Below, in pieces: positions 8,804 through 16,941 of a stretch of DNA of 64,000 bases. Position numbers and translations under genes: made by a program. This DNA is from Candidatus Didemnitutus sp. (GTDB lineage Bacteria > Verrucomicrobiota > Verrucomicrobiia > Opitutales > Opitutaceae). The stretch is from NCBI GenBank assembly GCA_019634575.1, contig JAHCAY010000001.1, positions 2,356,001-2,420,000 of the forward strand, read 5' to 3'. How positions within the stretch are numbered: position 1 is the first letter of the stretch; each line of letters begins with the position of its first letter. The notes beneath the pieces were generated by a model, which worked only from the letters and a program-made list of their open reading frames with translations, made no database searches and was not told the DNA's origin.

Positions 8804-9811
8804 TCAGAGCGCAGCAGAATGCGGCACGCGATCGCACCACGACTCCATCACCTCGTGGACGATGTGCTCGCCGACGCGCGGGGCGCGCGCGGGCTGGCGC
8901 AGCGTCTCTTCCAGCTGGCGCGCGTCGACGCGATACTGCTGCGGCGAACGCCCGGTGGCCTGCCGGAAGACGCGCGCGAAGTAGTTCGCATCGGCGAAGC
9001 CGCAGCTCGCCGCGATCGTCTTCACGCTGAGCCGCGTGCGGCTGAGCGCATCGATCGCGTTCTGGATGCGCAGGCGGTTGATGCGTTCGACGATGCGCTC
9101 GCTCGTGGCGCGGTGGAAAATCTTGGAGAGGTGGTTCGACGAGCAGCCGACCTCGCGCGCGAGCGATTCCACGCTCAGCGTGTCGACCTGGATGTTGTGC
9201 TGGATCAGCCATTCGCACAGCGCGACCGGATCGGTGGACGCCGGCCGGTGCGAGGCGGGCGTGGCCACGAGCGTGCGCAGCAGCGAGAACTCCGCGAGCA
9301 GGAGGCCCTTGATCGCGAGCGCGTTCACCACGGGATTGCTGTCGTGGAATTCGCAGATGCGGTCGAGATACGTGATGAGGTCCTGAAACAGGTCGGTGGT
9401 GAAGAAATGCACGTCGTCGGCGCGCGGCACGCCGGGCGCCACCTCGTGTGCGACGTGCACGTCGACGGTGTTGTTGTAGTAAGAAACCACGACGTTCTCG
9501 AACGGCTCGCCGTCACCCCGCACCGTCTCGCCGTGGGGCATGCCCTTCGGCACGATGCAGACCTCGCCCGCGCGCAACGTCACGCGTTGCTCGGGAAACT
9601 CGAACTCCGTCACGCCTGCGAGCTGGATGAACAGCTCGGGTTTGAAATGATAAGGCATCCGCCCGTGCTGCTCGTAGAGTCGGCGCTGGCGCGGGATGTG
9701 GTAGCGCAGCTGGTTGCGCTCCAGCGCGTCGATCTGTCGGCCGAAGACTTGCGCGAACAAGGCATTCGAGGTGTGGCCGCCGCCTTTGAGGCTGGCTGCG
9801 AACGAAATCAT
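8804..9811 (-). CDS. AraC-family transcriptional regulator
   Basis: A 335-residue one-component regulator. Residues ~1-110 form a cupin-like sensory domain (YHFKPELFIQLAG, VCIVPKGMPHGE) and residues ~220-320 carry the double helix-turn-helix (LAREVGCSSNHLSKIFHRAT and IAASCGFADANYFARVFRQATG). It lies directly upstream of, and on the same strand as, the TonB receptor-glycosidase-permease-trehalase operon, with only 171 bp between. It is the obvious local activator of sugar uptake. The inducer is unknown, probably the sugar or its product. Confidence 0.9.
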   Translation of the reverse strand: MISFAASLKGGGHTSNALFAQVFGRQIDALERNQLRYHIPRQRRLYEQHGRMPYHFKPELFIQLAGVTEFEFPEQRVTLRAGEVCIVPKGMPHGETVRGDGEPFENVVVSYYNNTVDVHVAHEVAPGVPRADDVHFFTTDLFQDLITYLDRICEFHDSNPVVNALAIKGLLLAEFSLLRTLVATPASHRPASTDPVALCEWLIQHNIQVDTLSVESLAREVGCSSNHLSKIFHRATSERIVERINRLRIQNAIDALSRTRLSVKTIAASCGFADANYFARVFRQATGRSPQQYRVDARQLEETLRQPARAPRVGEHIVHEVMESWCDRVPHSAAL

Positions 9812-10010
9812 GATGGGCCTTGGGGTGGAATGAGCGGGGCGGCGTCGGTCGCGAAAATCTCCGGGCCGAAAGGGACTTCGCGTCGAACAGGTAGCGTGGG
9901 GTTAGAAAAATCTATCGGCCGCCAATCTTGCGGTTTTCACAGGGGAGTCGACCGCAATACGGGAGAGAAACCCGTCCAGAACAGGAAAAATCTACGCTGC
10001 GCACTGCGCT

Positions 10011-10024
10011 TTGACTTTCCTCAA
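10011..10024. promoter_or_regulatory. FNR/DNR-type box before the YwiC-like gene
   Basis: TTGACTTTCCTCAA reads TTGA-N6-TCAA, the Crp/Fnr-superfamily dyad bound by FNR, DNR and NnrR proteins. It ends 35 bp before the YwiC-like ATG. Similar boxes precede nirK, the nrf porin and the DUF2249 gene, and a Crp/Fnr regulator is encoded at 24.0 kb. Confidence 0.65.
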
Positions 10025-10059
10025 GGACCGGGGCGCGCTCTTCGGGCAAACTCATCGCC

Positions 10060-10890
10060 ATGCGCAACGTCGCCCCCGCCCTCGCCGCGAACACTTCCTT
10101 CCGCTCGCTCGTCGTGCCGCGCGAGCACGGCAGCTGGTCGCTCGCGCTCGAGCCGGTCGCGCTCGGCCTGCTCGTCGCGCCGTCGTGGGGCGGCGCGTGG
10201 CTCGCGCTGGCGGTGGTCGCGGGATTCTTCACCCGCCGTCCGCTGAAGCTCGCCGCCACGCTTCCGCCCGCCGATCCGCGCCGCGCTGCCGCCTGGCGCT
10301 GGACGTCACTCTTCGCCGTTGTCGCCGTCGCCGCGCTGGCCGGCAGCGCCGGCGCGAAAGTTCTTAATGAGCAACTCTCCTCGGTCGGGGCACTTTGGGC
10401 GCTCTGGCCGTTGCTCCTCGCGGTGCCGTTCGGCGCGGCGTTCCTGTGGTTCGACTTGCGCGGCGAGATGCGCGAAGCGGAGGCGGAGATCGCCGGCAGC
10501 GCGGCGTTCGCGCTCGTGCCCGCGACCTTCGCCACGCTCGCCGGCTGGAGCGCGGGGGCCGCGCTTGCCCTCGCGGGCCTGATGCTCGCGCGGAGCGTGC
10601 CGACCGTGCTCACCGTGCGCACCTACCTGCGCCTCGCAAAAGGCAAGCCCGCCACCGCGCTGCCGGCGCTCGCGGGCGCCGGCGGGGCGTTGCTTGCCGT
10701 GATCGTGTTGGCAGTGCGCGGACTCGTCCCCAGCACTGCGGTCACTCTTGCACTGCTGCTCGCGGCGCGCACCGCGTGGCTGCTCTCGCCGCGCGCGCCG
10801 CTTTGGAGCGCGCGGCGCGCCGGTATCACCGAAGCAATCCTCGGCGCAGTCTTCGTCGTCGTCCTCACGCTCGCCTACGGCGTGCACTGA
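10060..10890 (+). CDS. ywiC: YwiC-like membrane protein
   Basis: A 276-residue polytopic membrane protein with about eight hydrophobic segments and the N-terminal motif [10 protein letters not shown], which is diagnostic of the YwiC-like family. In Bacillus ywiC sits in the fnr/nitrate respiration region, and members are common beside anaerobic nitrogen-oxide genes; the biochemical role is unknown. Here it is preceded by an FNR-type box and followed 109 bp later by nirK, which has its own box, so it appears to be a member of the same regulon rather than strictly the same operon. The start ATG (10060) is preceded by a weak ribosome site. Confidence 0.8.
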   Translation: MRNVAPALAANTSFRSLVVPREHGSWSLALEPVALGLLVAPSWGGAWLALAVVAGFFTRRPLKLAATLPPADPRRAAAWRWTSLFAVVAVAALAGSAGAKVLNEQLSSVGALWALWPLLLAVPFGAAFLWFDLRGEMREAEAEIAGSAAFALVPATFATLAGWSAGAALALAGLMLARSVPTVLTVRTYLRLAKGKPATALPALAGAGGALLAVIVLAVRGLVPSTAVTLALLLAARTAWLLSPRAPLWSARRAGITEAILGAVFVVVLTLAYGVH

Positions 10891-10925
10891 ATCGCCGCGC
10901 GCGATCGGAAATTTCTCGCGGGCGC

Positions 10926-10939
10926 TTGACCCGCATCAA
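10926..10939. promoter_or_regulatory. FNR/DNR-type box before nirK
   Basis: TTGACCCGCATCAA reads TTGA-N6-TCAA, with the inner C/A bases close to the TTGAT-N4-ATCAA consensus. It lies about 60 bp upstream of the nirK start, a usual distance for activation at -41.5. Confidence 0.7.
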
Positions 10940-10999
10940 GGCGCGCGCGAGCGTCCGGCGTTATGCTCTCGGGAGAAAGTCCCAGACAAAACTCACGCC

Positions 11000-12583
11000 A
11001 TGAACCGCAACCCTCACGACGACGCCATCACGCCTCCCGGCTACCGTCCCCGCTCCACGATGAAACATCCACGCATCACCGTCCTCGCGACGGCTGGCCT
11101 TGCCTTGGCCGCCGCGCTTTTCACCACGACCCTTGTCCACGCCAACGAAGGCCCCACCGACGCCAAAGGCCTCGTCATCCTTCCGCCCGAGGTCCAAGCG
11201 ATGCCCGTCGAGCAGGCCATCCTCACCGCGCCGCCGCACGTCCCGCCGCCGATCACCCGCAAATACGCCGCGCGTGTCGTCGTTAATCTCGAGGTCCGCG
11301 AGGTCGTGGGCCGCCTCGCCGACGGCGTCGAATACACTTTCTGGACCTACGGCGGCAGCGTCCCGGGATCGTTCATCCGCATCCGCGAGGGCGACGTCGT
11401 GGAGTTTCACCTGAACAACCACCCGTCCTCGAAACTCCCGCACAACATCGACCTCCACGCCGTCACCGGCCCCGGCGGCGGCGCCGCGTCGACCTTCACG
11501 GCCCCGGGCCACAGCTCGCAGTTCACCTTCAAGGCGCTCAATCCCGGCCTCTTCGTCTACCACTGCGCCACCGCGCCCGTCCCGATGCACATCGGCAACG
11601 GCATGTATGGCCTCATCCTCGTCGAGCCGAAGGACGGACTCCCGCCCGTCGACCAGGAATACTACGTCATGCAGGGCGAGTTCTACACCACCGGCAAATA
11701 CGGCGAGGAAGGTCTCCAGTCCTTCGACATGCAGAAGGCCATCGACGAGCGTCCGCCCTACGTCGTGTTCAACGGCGCCGTCGGCTCGCTCACGGGCGAC
11801 AAGGCCATCACCGCCAAGGTCGGCGAGCACGTCCGCATCTACTTCGGCGTCGGCGGCCCGAACGTCACCTCCTCCTTCCACATCATCGGCGAAATCTTCG
11901 ACAAGGTTTACCCGGAAGCCGGCCTCAGTCTCCCGAACGCCAACGTCCAAACCACGCTCGTCCCTTCCGGTGGCGCGTGCGCCGTGGAGTTCAAGGTCGA
12001 TGTGCCCGGCACCTTCGTCCTCGTCGATCACTCGCTCACCCGCGCGTTCAACAAAGGCGCGCTCGGCATGCTCAAGGTCACGGGCCCCGAGGATCGCGTG
12101 ACTTACTCCGGCAAGGAAATCGACGCCGTCTACTTCGGCGCCGCGGTCGACTCCGACGCCTCCAAGCGCGCCGCCGAACTGAAAGCCAAGATCGCCGCCG
12201 AGATCGCCAACAATCCCGCCATCGCCGGCCTCACCAAGGAAGCGCAGATCGAAAAAGGAAAACAGGTCTACATGGGCCTCTGCTTCGCCTGCCACCAGCC
12301 CGACGGCAAGGGCATGCCCGCGGTCTTCCCGCCGCTCGCGCAGTCCGACTACATGCTCGCCGACCGCGATCGCGCCGTCCGCATCGTGCTGAAAGGCCTC
12401 ACCGGCCCCGTCACCGTCAACGGCCAGACGATCAACAGCGCCATGCCGCCGCAGGAAGCCGCGCTCACTGACGCGCAGATCGCGGACGTCCTCACCTACG
12501 TCTTCAATTCGTGGGGCAACACCGGCGACGCCTTCAAGGCCGACCACGTGAAAGCCATCCGCAACGAAGCGCGCAGCAACTGA
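11000..12583 (+). CDS. nirK: Copper nitrite reductase with fused C-terminal cytochrome c domain
   Basis: Reduces nitrite to NO in the periplasm. After an export signal come two cupredoxin domains. Type 1 Cu ligands are H148, C189, H197 and M202 ([21 protein letters not shown]). Type 2 Cu ligands are H153, H188 and H294 (SSFHIIGE), with the catalytic Asp at 151. Residues ~415-505 form a class I cytochrome c with one heme motif, CFACH (428-432), so electrons can enter through the fused heme. The start is ATG 11000 or ATG 11060; the latter begins exactly at the classical signal peptide ([13 protein letters not shown]). An FNR-type box lies upstream. The SUMF1-fold and SCO genes follow and probably help copper-site assembly. 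Confidence 0.93.
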   Translation: MNRNPHDDAITPPGYRPRSTMKHPRITVLATAGLALAAALFTTTLVHANEGPTDAKGLVILPPEVQAMPVEQAILTAPPHVPPPITRKYAARVVVNLEVREVVGRLADGVEYTFWTYGGSVPGSFIRIREGDVVEFHLNNHPSSKLPHNIDLHAVTGPGGGAASTFTAPGHSSQFTFKALNPGLFVYHCATAPVPMHIGNGMYGLILVEPKDGLPPVDQEYYVMQGEFYTTGKYGEEGLQSFDMQKAIDERPPYVVFNGAVGSLTGDKAITAKVGEHVRIYFGVGGPNVTSSFHIIGEIFDKVYPEAGLSLPNANVQTTLVPSGGACAVEFKVDVPGTFVLVDHSLTRAFNKGALGMLKVTGPEDRVTYSGKEIDAVYFGAAVDSDASKRAAELKAKIAAEIANNPAIAGLTKEAQIEKGKQVYMGLCFACHQPDGKGMPAVFPPLAQSDYMLADRDRAVRIVLKGLTGPVTVNGQTINSAMPPQEAALTDAQIADVLTYVFNSWGNTGDAFKADHVKAIRNEARSN

Positions 12584-12600
12584 TCCGCGCGGCCAGGGTG

Positions 12601-12623
12601 GTCGTCGCTGTCCCAGCGGCGAC
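12601..12623. terminator. Hairpin after nirK
   Basis: GTCGTCGCTG and CAGCGGCGAC pair with one mismatch around a 3-base loop, 17 bp after the nirK stop. There is no T-tract, so it may be an mRNA 3'-end stabiliser, an attenuator or a repeat element rather than a true terminator. Confidence 0.3.
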
Positions 12624-12795
12624 AAACTCCCGCTCCCGCCTCGATCCACGCCGTCCGAAAAATCCTCCCGCCGTGTCCACGACTCTCGTCACCGTCCGCC
12701 GCACTCTTCCTGCCCCGGCCCGCACCGGCGCAGGCGCGGCGTGTTGCGGCCCGGACACGGCGGCGAATTTGTCCCAGGTTAGCGTCAGGGTATCA

Positions 12796-13734
12796 GTGAA
12801 CTGCACTCCGGCCGCGGCGCATCGCACGCTGCTCGCGATCCAAGCGATCGCCGCGGCCGGAACCTTTTTCCGCCCGCTCCCGCGGCCGCGGCACCACGGA
12901 ATTTGTCACCTATTAGGTGACAAACTCCGCCGGCTCGTCCCGGCGGCGCTCGTGTGCGCCAGCGTCGCATTGCTGGCCGCGCCCGTCACCCGCGGAGCCG
13001 GGGCGCGCGCGGCGGCGGTCGAAAACGCCACCACCGTCGTCATCCCGGCCGGCAGCTATGTCCCGCTCCAGCGTTCCGTGAAGGACCTCGCGAGCGTGCC
13101 CGTCGCCGCGTTCCGCTTGGACGTCACGCCGGTCACCAACGCCGAGTTTCTCTCCTTCGTCCGCGCCAACCCGAAATGGCAACGCTCGCGCGTGAGCCCG
13201 CTCTTCGCCGACGCCTCGTATCTCGAAACGTGGGCCGGCGACCTCGAGCCCGGCCCGCGCGCACCCGCCAACGCGCCGGTCGTGCGCGTCTCGTGGTTCG
13301 CCGCGCGCGCCTACGCTGCATGGGCCGGCAAGCGCCTGCCCACCGCCGCCGAATGGGAGCTCGCCGCCAGCGCCGGCTACACGCGCGCCGACGGCAAGAA
13401 CGACGAGCAGCTCAACCGCGACCTCTACGCCTGGCTCGCGCGCCCCGTGCCGGCCGTGCTCCCCGACGCCGCGACCGCGCGTCCGAATTTCCACGGCGTG
13501 TGCGGCCTGCACGGCCTCGTCTGGGAATGGGTCAGCGATTTCAACACCGCCATGGTCACCGGCGAATCGCGCGCCGACTCCGGCCTCGAACGCGATCTCT
13601 TCTGCGGTGCCGGTTCGGTCGGCGCCAAGGACACGACCGATTACGCCGCGTTCATGCGGCAAGCGCTCCGCTCCTCGCTCCGCGCCAACAACACCACGTC
13701 CTCCCTCGGCTTCCGCTGCGCGCAGGACCTCTGA
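12796..13734 (+). CDS. SUMF1/FGE-fold protein, exported, lacking FGE catalytic cysteines
   Basis: The folded part (about residue 85 onward) has the formylglycine-generating-enzyme/SUMF1 fold: PVTNAEFLSFV, PVVRVSWFAARAYAAWAGKR, LPTAAEWELAA, GLHGLVWEWVSDF and a C-terminal LGFRCA. True FGEs have a Cys pair just before the last motif. Here that stretch is FMRQALRSSLRANN, so it should not make formylglycine. A hydrophobic export segment (VPAALVCASVALLAAP) precedes the domain. The start is uncertain: no ATG is available, and GTG 12673, 12796 or 12952 are possible; 12796 leaves a positively charged N-region. A perfect 23-bp palindrome lies inside this N-region and encodes CHLLGDK. Placement between nirK and an SCO gene suggests a role in nitrite reductase maturation. 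Confidence 0.7.
   Translation: MNCTPAAAHRTLLAIQAIAAAGTFFRPLPRPRHHGICHLLGDKLRRLVPAALVCASVALLAAPVTRGAGARAAAVENATTVVIPAGSYVPLQRSVKDLASVPVAAFRLDVTPVTNAEFLSFVRANPKWQRSRVSPLFADASYLETWAGDLEPGPRAPANAPVVRVSWFAARAYAAWAGKRLPTAAEWELAASAGYTRADGKNDEQLNRDLYAWLARPVPAVLPDAATARPNFHGVCGLHGLVWEWVSDFNTAMVTGESRADSGLERDLFCGAGSVGAKDTTDYAAFMRQALRSSLRANNTTSSLGFRCAQDL
12902..12924. repeat. Palindrome P1 (core GTCACCTATTAGGTGAC)
   Basis: A perfect 23-bp palindrome around T12913, inside the coding N-terminus of the SUMF1-fold gene and read as C-H-L-L-G-D-K. It shares the core with four other copies (P2 13833-13853, P3 13880-13896, P4 57858-57874, P5 57920-57944). Relative to P3 and P5 both arms change together (GTCACC/GGTGAC against GTAACC/GGTTAC), so pairing is kept. 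Confidence 0.75.
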
Positions 13735-13782
13735 ACGATCTTTCTCTTTCTTCTTTCTCCTAATCTTTCTCCGCGCCACGCC

Positions 13783-14571
13783 ATGAACACCACGTCCTTC
13801 CCCACCCCAACGTCTTCCCGCCCCCCCGCGCCGAGTAACCCAATAGGTTACTCATCCCGCTCGCTCTCACTATGGGGCGGTAACCTATTAGGTTACTCCG
13901 TCCGTTTGGCCGCGGTCGGGGTCGCGCTTTCCGCCGCGATCGCGGTCAGCGCCGGCTCTTGCTGCAAGCCCGAGCCGAAACCGGAACCCAAGGACGCGTG
14001 CTGCGCCGCGGCCGAAAAGCCCGCCTCCGCGGAGAAGGCCGCTTGCTGCAAGCCCACGGAAGCCGCCGACACCACCACTGCACCCTTCACGCGCACCTCG
14101 CTCTACCAAGCCGACGGCTCCTTCACCGACGATTCGGGGAAATCCTTTCGCCTCGCCTCCCTGCGCGGTCGTCCCGTTGTGGTGAACCTGTTCTTCGCCA
14201 CCTGCGGCTACGCCTGCCCGCTCGCCGTCACCGATCTGCTCGCCGTGCAAGCGCGCCTCTCGCCCACGCAGCGCAAGGACACCGTGTTCGTCCTCGTGTC
14301 GTTCGATCTCCAGCGCGACACCGTCGAGGCGCTCGCGCAATACCGCGCCGCCCGCCAGCTCGACGACAACTGGATCCTTCTCCGCGGCGACGACGCGTCC
14401 GTCCGCGAACTCGCCGCTCTCCTCGGCGTGAAATACAAACAGGAAGCCGACGGCTCCTTCGCCCACTCGAACCTCTTCACGATCCTCAACCGCGAAGGCG
14501 AAGTCGTCCACCAGCGCATCGGCCTGCAAAGCGGCATCGACGGCGCCGTCGCCGCGCTCACCGCCCTCTAA
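13783..14571 (+). CDS. SCO-family copper chaperone/thiol protein with three Cys-Cys pairs
   Basis: A 262-residue SCO1/SenC/PrrC protein. The thioredoxin-like domain (about residues 100-262) has the copper/thiol motif CGYAC (C141, C145) and the distal His (H228, AHSNLFTIL). It is exported through a hydrophobic segment at residues ~40-57 ending VSAGSC, which could also be a lipobox. Between signal and domain lies a linker with three CC pairs (SCCKPE, DACCAA, AACCKP) that looks like a metal-binding arm. Residues 18-38 before the signal segment are encoded by two short palindromes (P2, P3), giving an unusually long N-region. It follows the SUMF1-fold gene by 48 bp and probably delivers copper to NirK. 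Confidence 0.88.
   Translation: MNTTSFPTPTSSRPPAPSNPIGYSSRSLSLWGGNLLGYSVRLAAVGVALSAAIAVSAGSCCKPEPKPEPKDACCAAAEKPASAEKAACCKPTEAADTTTAPFTRTSLYQADGSFTDDSGKSFRLASLRGRPVVVNLFFATCGYACPLAVTDLLAVQARLSPTQRKDTVFVLVSFDLQRDTVEALAQYRAARQLDDNWILLRGDDASVRELAALLGVKYKQEADGSFAHSNLFTILNREGEVVHQRIGLQSGIDGAVAALTAL
13833..13853. repeat. Palindrome P2 (core GTAACCCAATAGGTTAC)
   Basis: A 21-bp inverted repeat with 8-base arms (GAGTAACC/GGTTACTC) and one mismatched inner pair (C13841/A13845). It lies inside the SCO gene N-terminus, read as S-N-P-I-G-Y-S, in the same codon phase as P1 and P3. Confidence 0.7.
13880..13896. repeat. Palindrome P3 (GTAACCTATTAGGTTAC)
   Basis: A perfect 17-bp palindrome 26 bp after P2, inside the SCO gene N-terminus and read as G-N-L-L-G-Y-S. 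The core is identical to P5 on the opposite strand. Confidence 0.75.
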
Positions 14572-14595
14572 AAACCACCTTCGCGCGCCGCGGCG

Positions 14596-16659
14596 CTACC
14601 ACAGGCGCACACGTGCGTCCGGGGCGAGGTAGAGCCGATCGCCGGGACGGATGTCGAAGGCGTCATACCACGCATCGAGATTGCGCGCCGTAGCGGCGCG
14701 AAACGCTTCCGGCGCATGGTTGTCGGTCTGCACTTGTCGGCGCAGACCCGCTTCGTCGGTCTTCGCCCGCCACGCGCGGGCGAAAGCGATGAAGAACTCG
14801 CGATTCTGCGCCCGCGTGTATTCCGCGTCGGCGGCGCGTGCGCCGAGCGCGTGGCGGTGCGCCTCGAAGGCGAGTTCCAAGCCCGCGAGGTCGGCGAAAT
14901 TTTCCACCAGCGTCCGCTGTCCGTCGAGCGGCAGATCCGCGGCCCGGCGCGCGGCGAACTGCGCGATGAGGGGCTGCGTGGCGGCGGCGTAAGCGGCGCG
15001 ATCCGCGTCGGTCCACCAGTTACGCAGTGCGCCTCCCGCGTCGTAGTCTGCGCCGAGCGTGTCCACGAAGTGGCACATTTCGTGGGCAAAGATCGCGCCG
15101 ATCGACCCATAGAGCGCCGCGCGCGAAGCCGCCGGGTCGAACTTGGGCGGCTGCAGCAGCGCGGCCGCGAAGTTGTAGGAGTTGAGCAGGAGGTTGATCA
15201 CCGCGCCGGATTGGTGCGGCGACATCGTCCACTCGCGGAGATCGACGGGCCGGTCGAGTCGGGCGAGCGCAGCGCGGTGGCGCCATTCCGCCACGCGGCG
15301 GCGGTTGCCAAAGGCGTCGTCGCGCGCGACCGTCAAGGCGGAGTCGTCCACCCAGGTCTCCGGGTGACCCGCGCTGAAATGCGCGACCCGCAATATCTCC
15401 TGCGCGCGCCGGCGACCCTCCGGGCTCAGCCAGCGAGCGGTGGCCACGCGGCGCTGGAAATGCGCGAGCATATCGTCGGCGACCGCCTGCACGCGCGCCT
15501 TCACCTCCGGCGGGAAAAATTTCTCCACGTAGGCCCGGCCCAGCAGCTCGGGCAGCGCACGCTCGAGCTCGGCCAGCGCGAGCTGTGGGCGCGCAGCGGT
15601 GGGTTCCGCGCGGGCGGCGGCAAACTCCGCCGGCAACACGTCCGCATGGCGCTGCACGAGGTGGAAACGGAGATAGTCCTGCCACACGGCCAAAGGCTGG
15701 GCGTCGATCTGCGCCGCGATGCCGGTCACAGCGGCCGGCTGCCAGACCGCGATCTCCGGCGTGGCCTCGAGTCCGGCGGCGCGGAAGAACTTTTCCCAAT
15801 CGAGCCCCGGCGCCCGGGCGGGAAAATCGCTGCGGAGCCACACTTGGTCGGCGTTGCGCTCGTTGGCCGATTTCTCGTCGGAGACGTGCGTGCGCGCCAA
15901 TTCCGTTTCGAGCGCGAGCACGGCGCGCGCTCTCTCCTCCGCGCGGTCGCAGCCGAGGCGACGCAGCGTCGCGGCGATGCCGGAAGCGTAGCGCGCGCGG
16001 CTTTCCACGGCTTCCGTCGTCTCGGCGGTGTAGGCCTCCGCCGCTCCGAGTCCGAGCCCGCCTTGCAGGAGATAGGCGTGGTGCCGGCCGTCGCCGCGAA
16101 TGCCAAATTGCACCGCGAACCCGAAGACGTGCGGCGAGGAAAAGACGCCGGTGTTCAGCGGGTCACAATCGGCCCGCAGTTCGGCGCCGAGCCAGTCGGC
16201 CAGCGCACCTTTGTCCCCGAGCGCATCGATGCGCTGCAACAGCGGCTGGAGCGGGGCGATTCCGCGAGCCTCGATGGCCGCCGTGTCGAGGAACGCCGCG
16301 CGATAGTCGCCGATCTTTCGCGCCGTCGAACCGGGCGCGGCCTGCTCCGCGCTGGCAAACAGCTCGGCCATCTGTCGCTTCGTCTGCGCGGCGATTTCAT
16401 CGCGCGCCGTCCAGCGGTTGCGCCCGGTGGGCAGCGCGGTGGCCTTGAGCCACGCGCCATTGGCGTAGGCGAAAAAGTCGTCGCCCGGATGCACCGCGAT
16501 GTCCACGCCGTCATCGACGCGGGGCTGAGTCTGCCGGGGTTCCGTCGCGCCCTCGAGGACAGCGGCGAGAAACGCGAGTCCGACGCCGAACAGGAGACGC
16601 GTGGAAATCCGGCCCGCGCGGAAGCGCGACCCGCGAGGCGAGGCTGATTCGTGGTTCAT
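14596..16659 (-). CDS. pepO: M13-family zinc metallopeptidase (neprilysin/PepO type), exported
   Basis: A 687-residue oligoendopeptidase with an N-terminal signal/anchor segment (residues ~20-38: STRLLFGVGLAFLAAVLEGA). Next comes the M13 N-domain start (VHPGDDFFAYANGAWLK) and the catalytic domain with HEMCH (526-530) and the third zinc ligand E586 in ENFADL. The substrate-loop equivalent LLLNSYNFAAALLQPPKFD and a C terminus ending VRLW fit the family, whose usual length is 650-700. ATG 16659 is chosen; the frame runs on to 16800 without signal-like sequence. It lies on the opposite strand inside the nitrogen-oxide island with no visible functional tie, and its 282-bp leader is shared with the divergent porin gene. 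Confidence 0.9.
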   Translation of the reverse strand: MNHESASPRGSRFRAGRISTRLLFGVGLAFLAAVLEGATEPRQTQPRVDDGVDIAVHPGDDFFAYANGAWLKATALPTGRNRWTARDEIAAQTKRQMAELFASAEQAAPGSTARKIGDYRAAFLDTAAIEARGIAPLQPLLQRIDALGDKGALADWLGAELRADCDPLNTGVFSSPHVFGFAVQFGIRGDGRHHAYLLQGGLGLGAAEAYTAETTEAVESRARYASGIAATLRRLGCDRAEERARAVLALETELARTHVSDEKSANERNADQVWLRSDFPARAPGLDWEKFFRAAGLEATPEIAVWQPAAVTGIAAQIDAQPLAVWQDYLRFHLVQRHADVLPAEFAAARAEPTAARPQLALAELERALPELLGRAYVEKFFPPEVKARVQAVADDMLAHFQRRVATARWLSPEGRRRAQEILRVAHFSAGHPETWVDDSALTVARDDAFGNRRRVAEWRHRAALARLDRPVDLREWTMSPHQSGAVINLLLNSYNFAAALLQPPKFDPAASRAALYGSIGAIFAHEMCHFVDTLGADYDAGGALRNWWTDADRAAYAAATQPLIAQFAARRAADLPLDGQRTLVENFADLAGLELAFEAHRHALGARAADAEYTRAQNREFFIAFARAWRAKTDEAGLRRQVQTDNHAPEAFRAATARNLDAWYDAFDIRPGDRLYLAPDARVRLW

Positions 16660-16850
16660 TTTTTCCAGGGGGTAGAGAACGCGATCAGAGTCGCGCCCGA
16701 TGGTTCCCGCACAATCGCCGCGAGCCCACTCGCAGTCCCGCCCGACGTAACGCGCAATTGGCACGACCAAACTGCGCCGCGTGGGTCGCGCGCGTCGCAT
16801 CCGCGTCGCTCCTTATCGCGCGCAGTTCGCGCCATTATAGGCGGCGCGTC

Positions 16851-16864
16851 TTGACGCAGATCAA
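16851..16864. promoter_or_regulatory. FNR/DNR-type box before the porin-nrfHA operon
   Basis: TTGACGCAGATCAA reads TTGA-N6-TCAA, 77 bp upstream of the porin start. It is the only such box in front of the nrf genes, so it likely drives porin, nrfH and nrfA together. Confidence 0.7.
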
Positions 16865-16941
16865 GGTTTTCGCCGCGACGGCCGGGTATCGTTCCCGGGT
16901 CAACGGCAACCACGGGCCGCTCCGACAACCTGCCCGTATTC

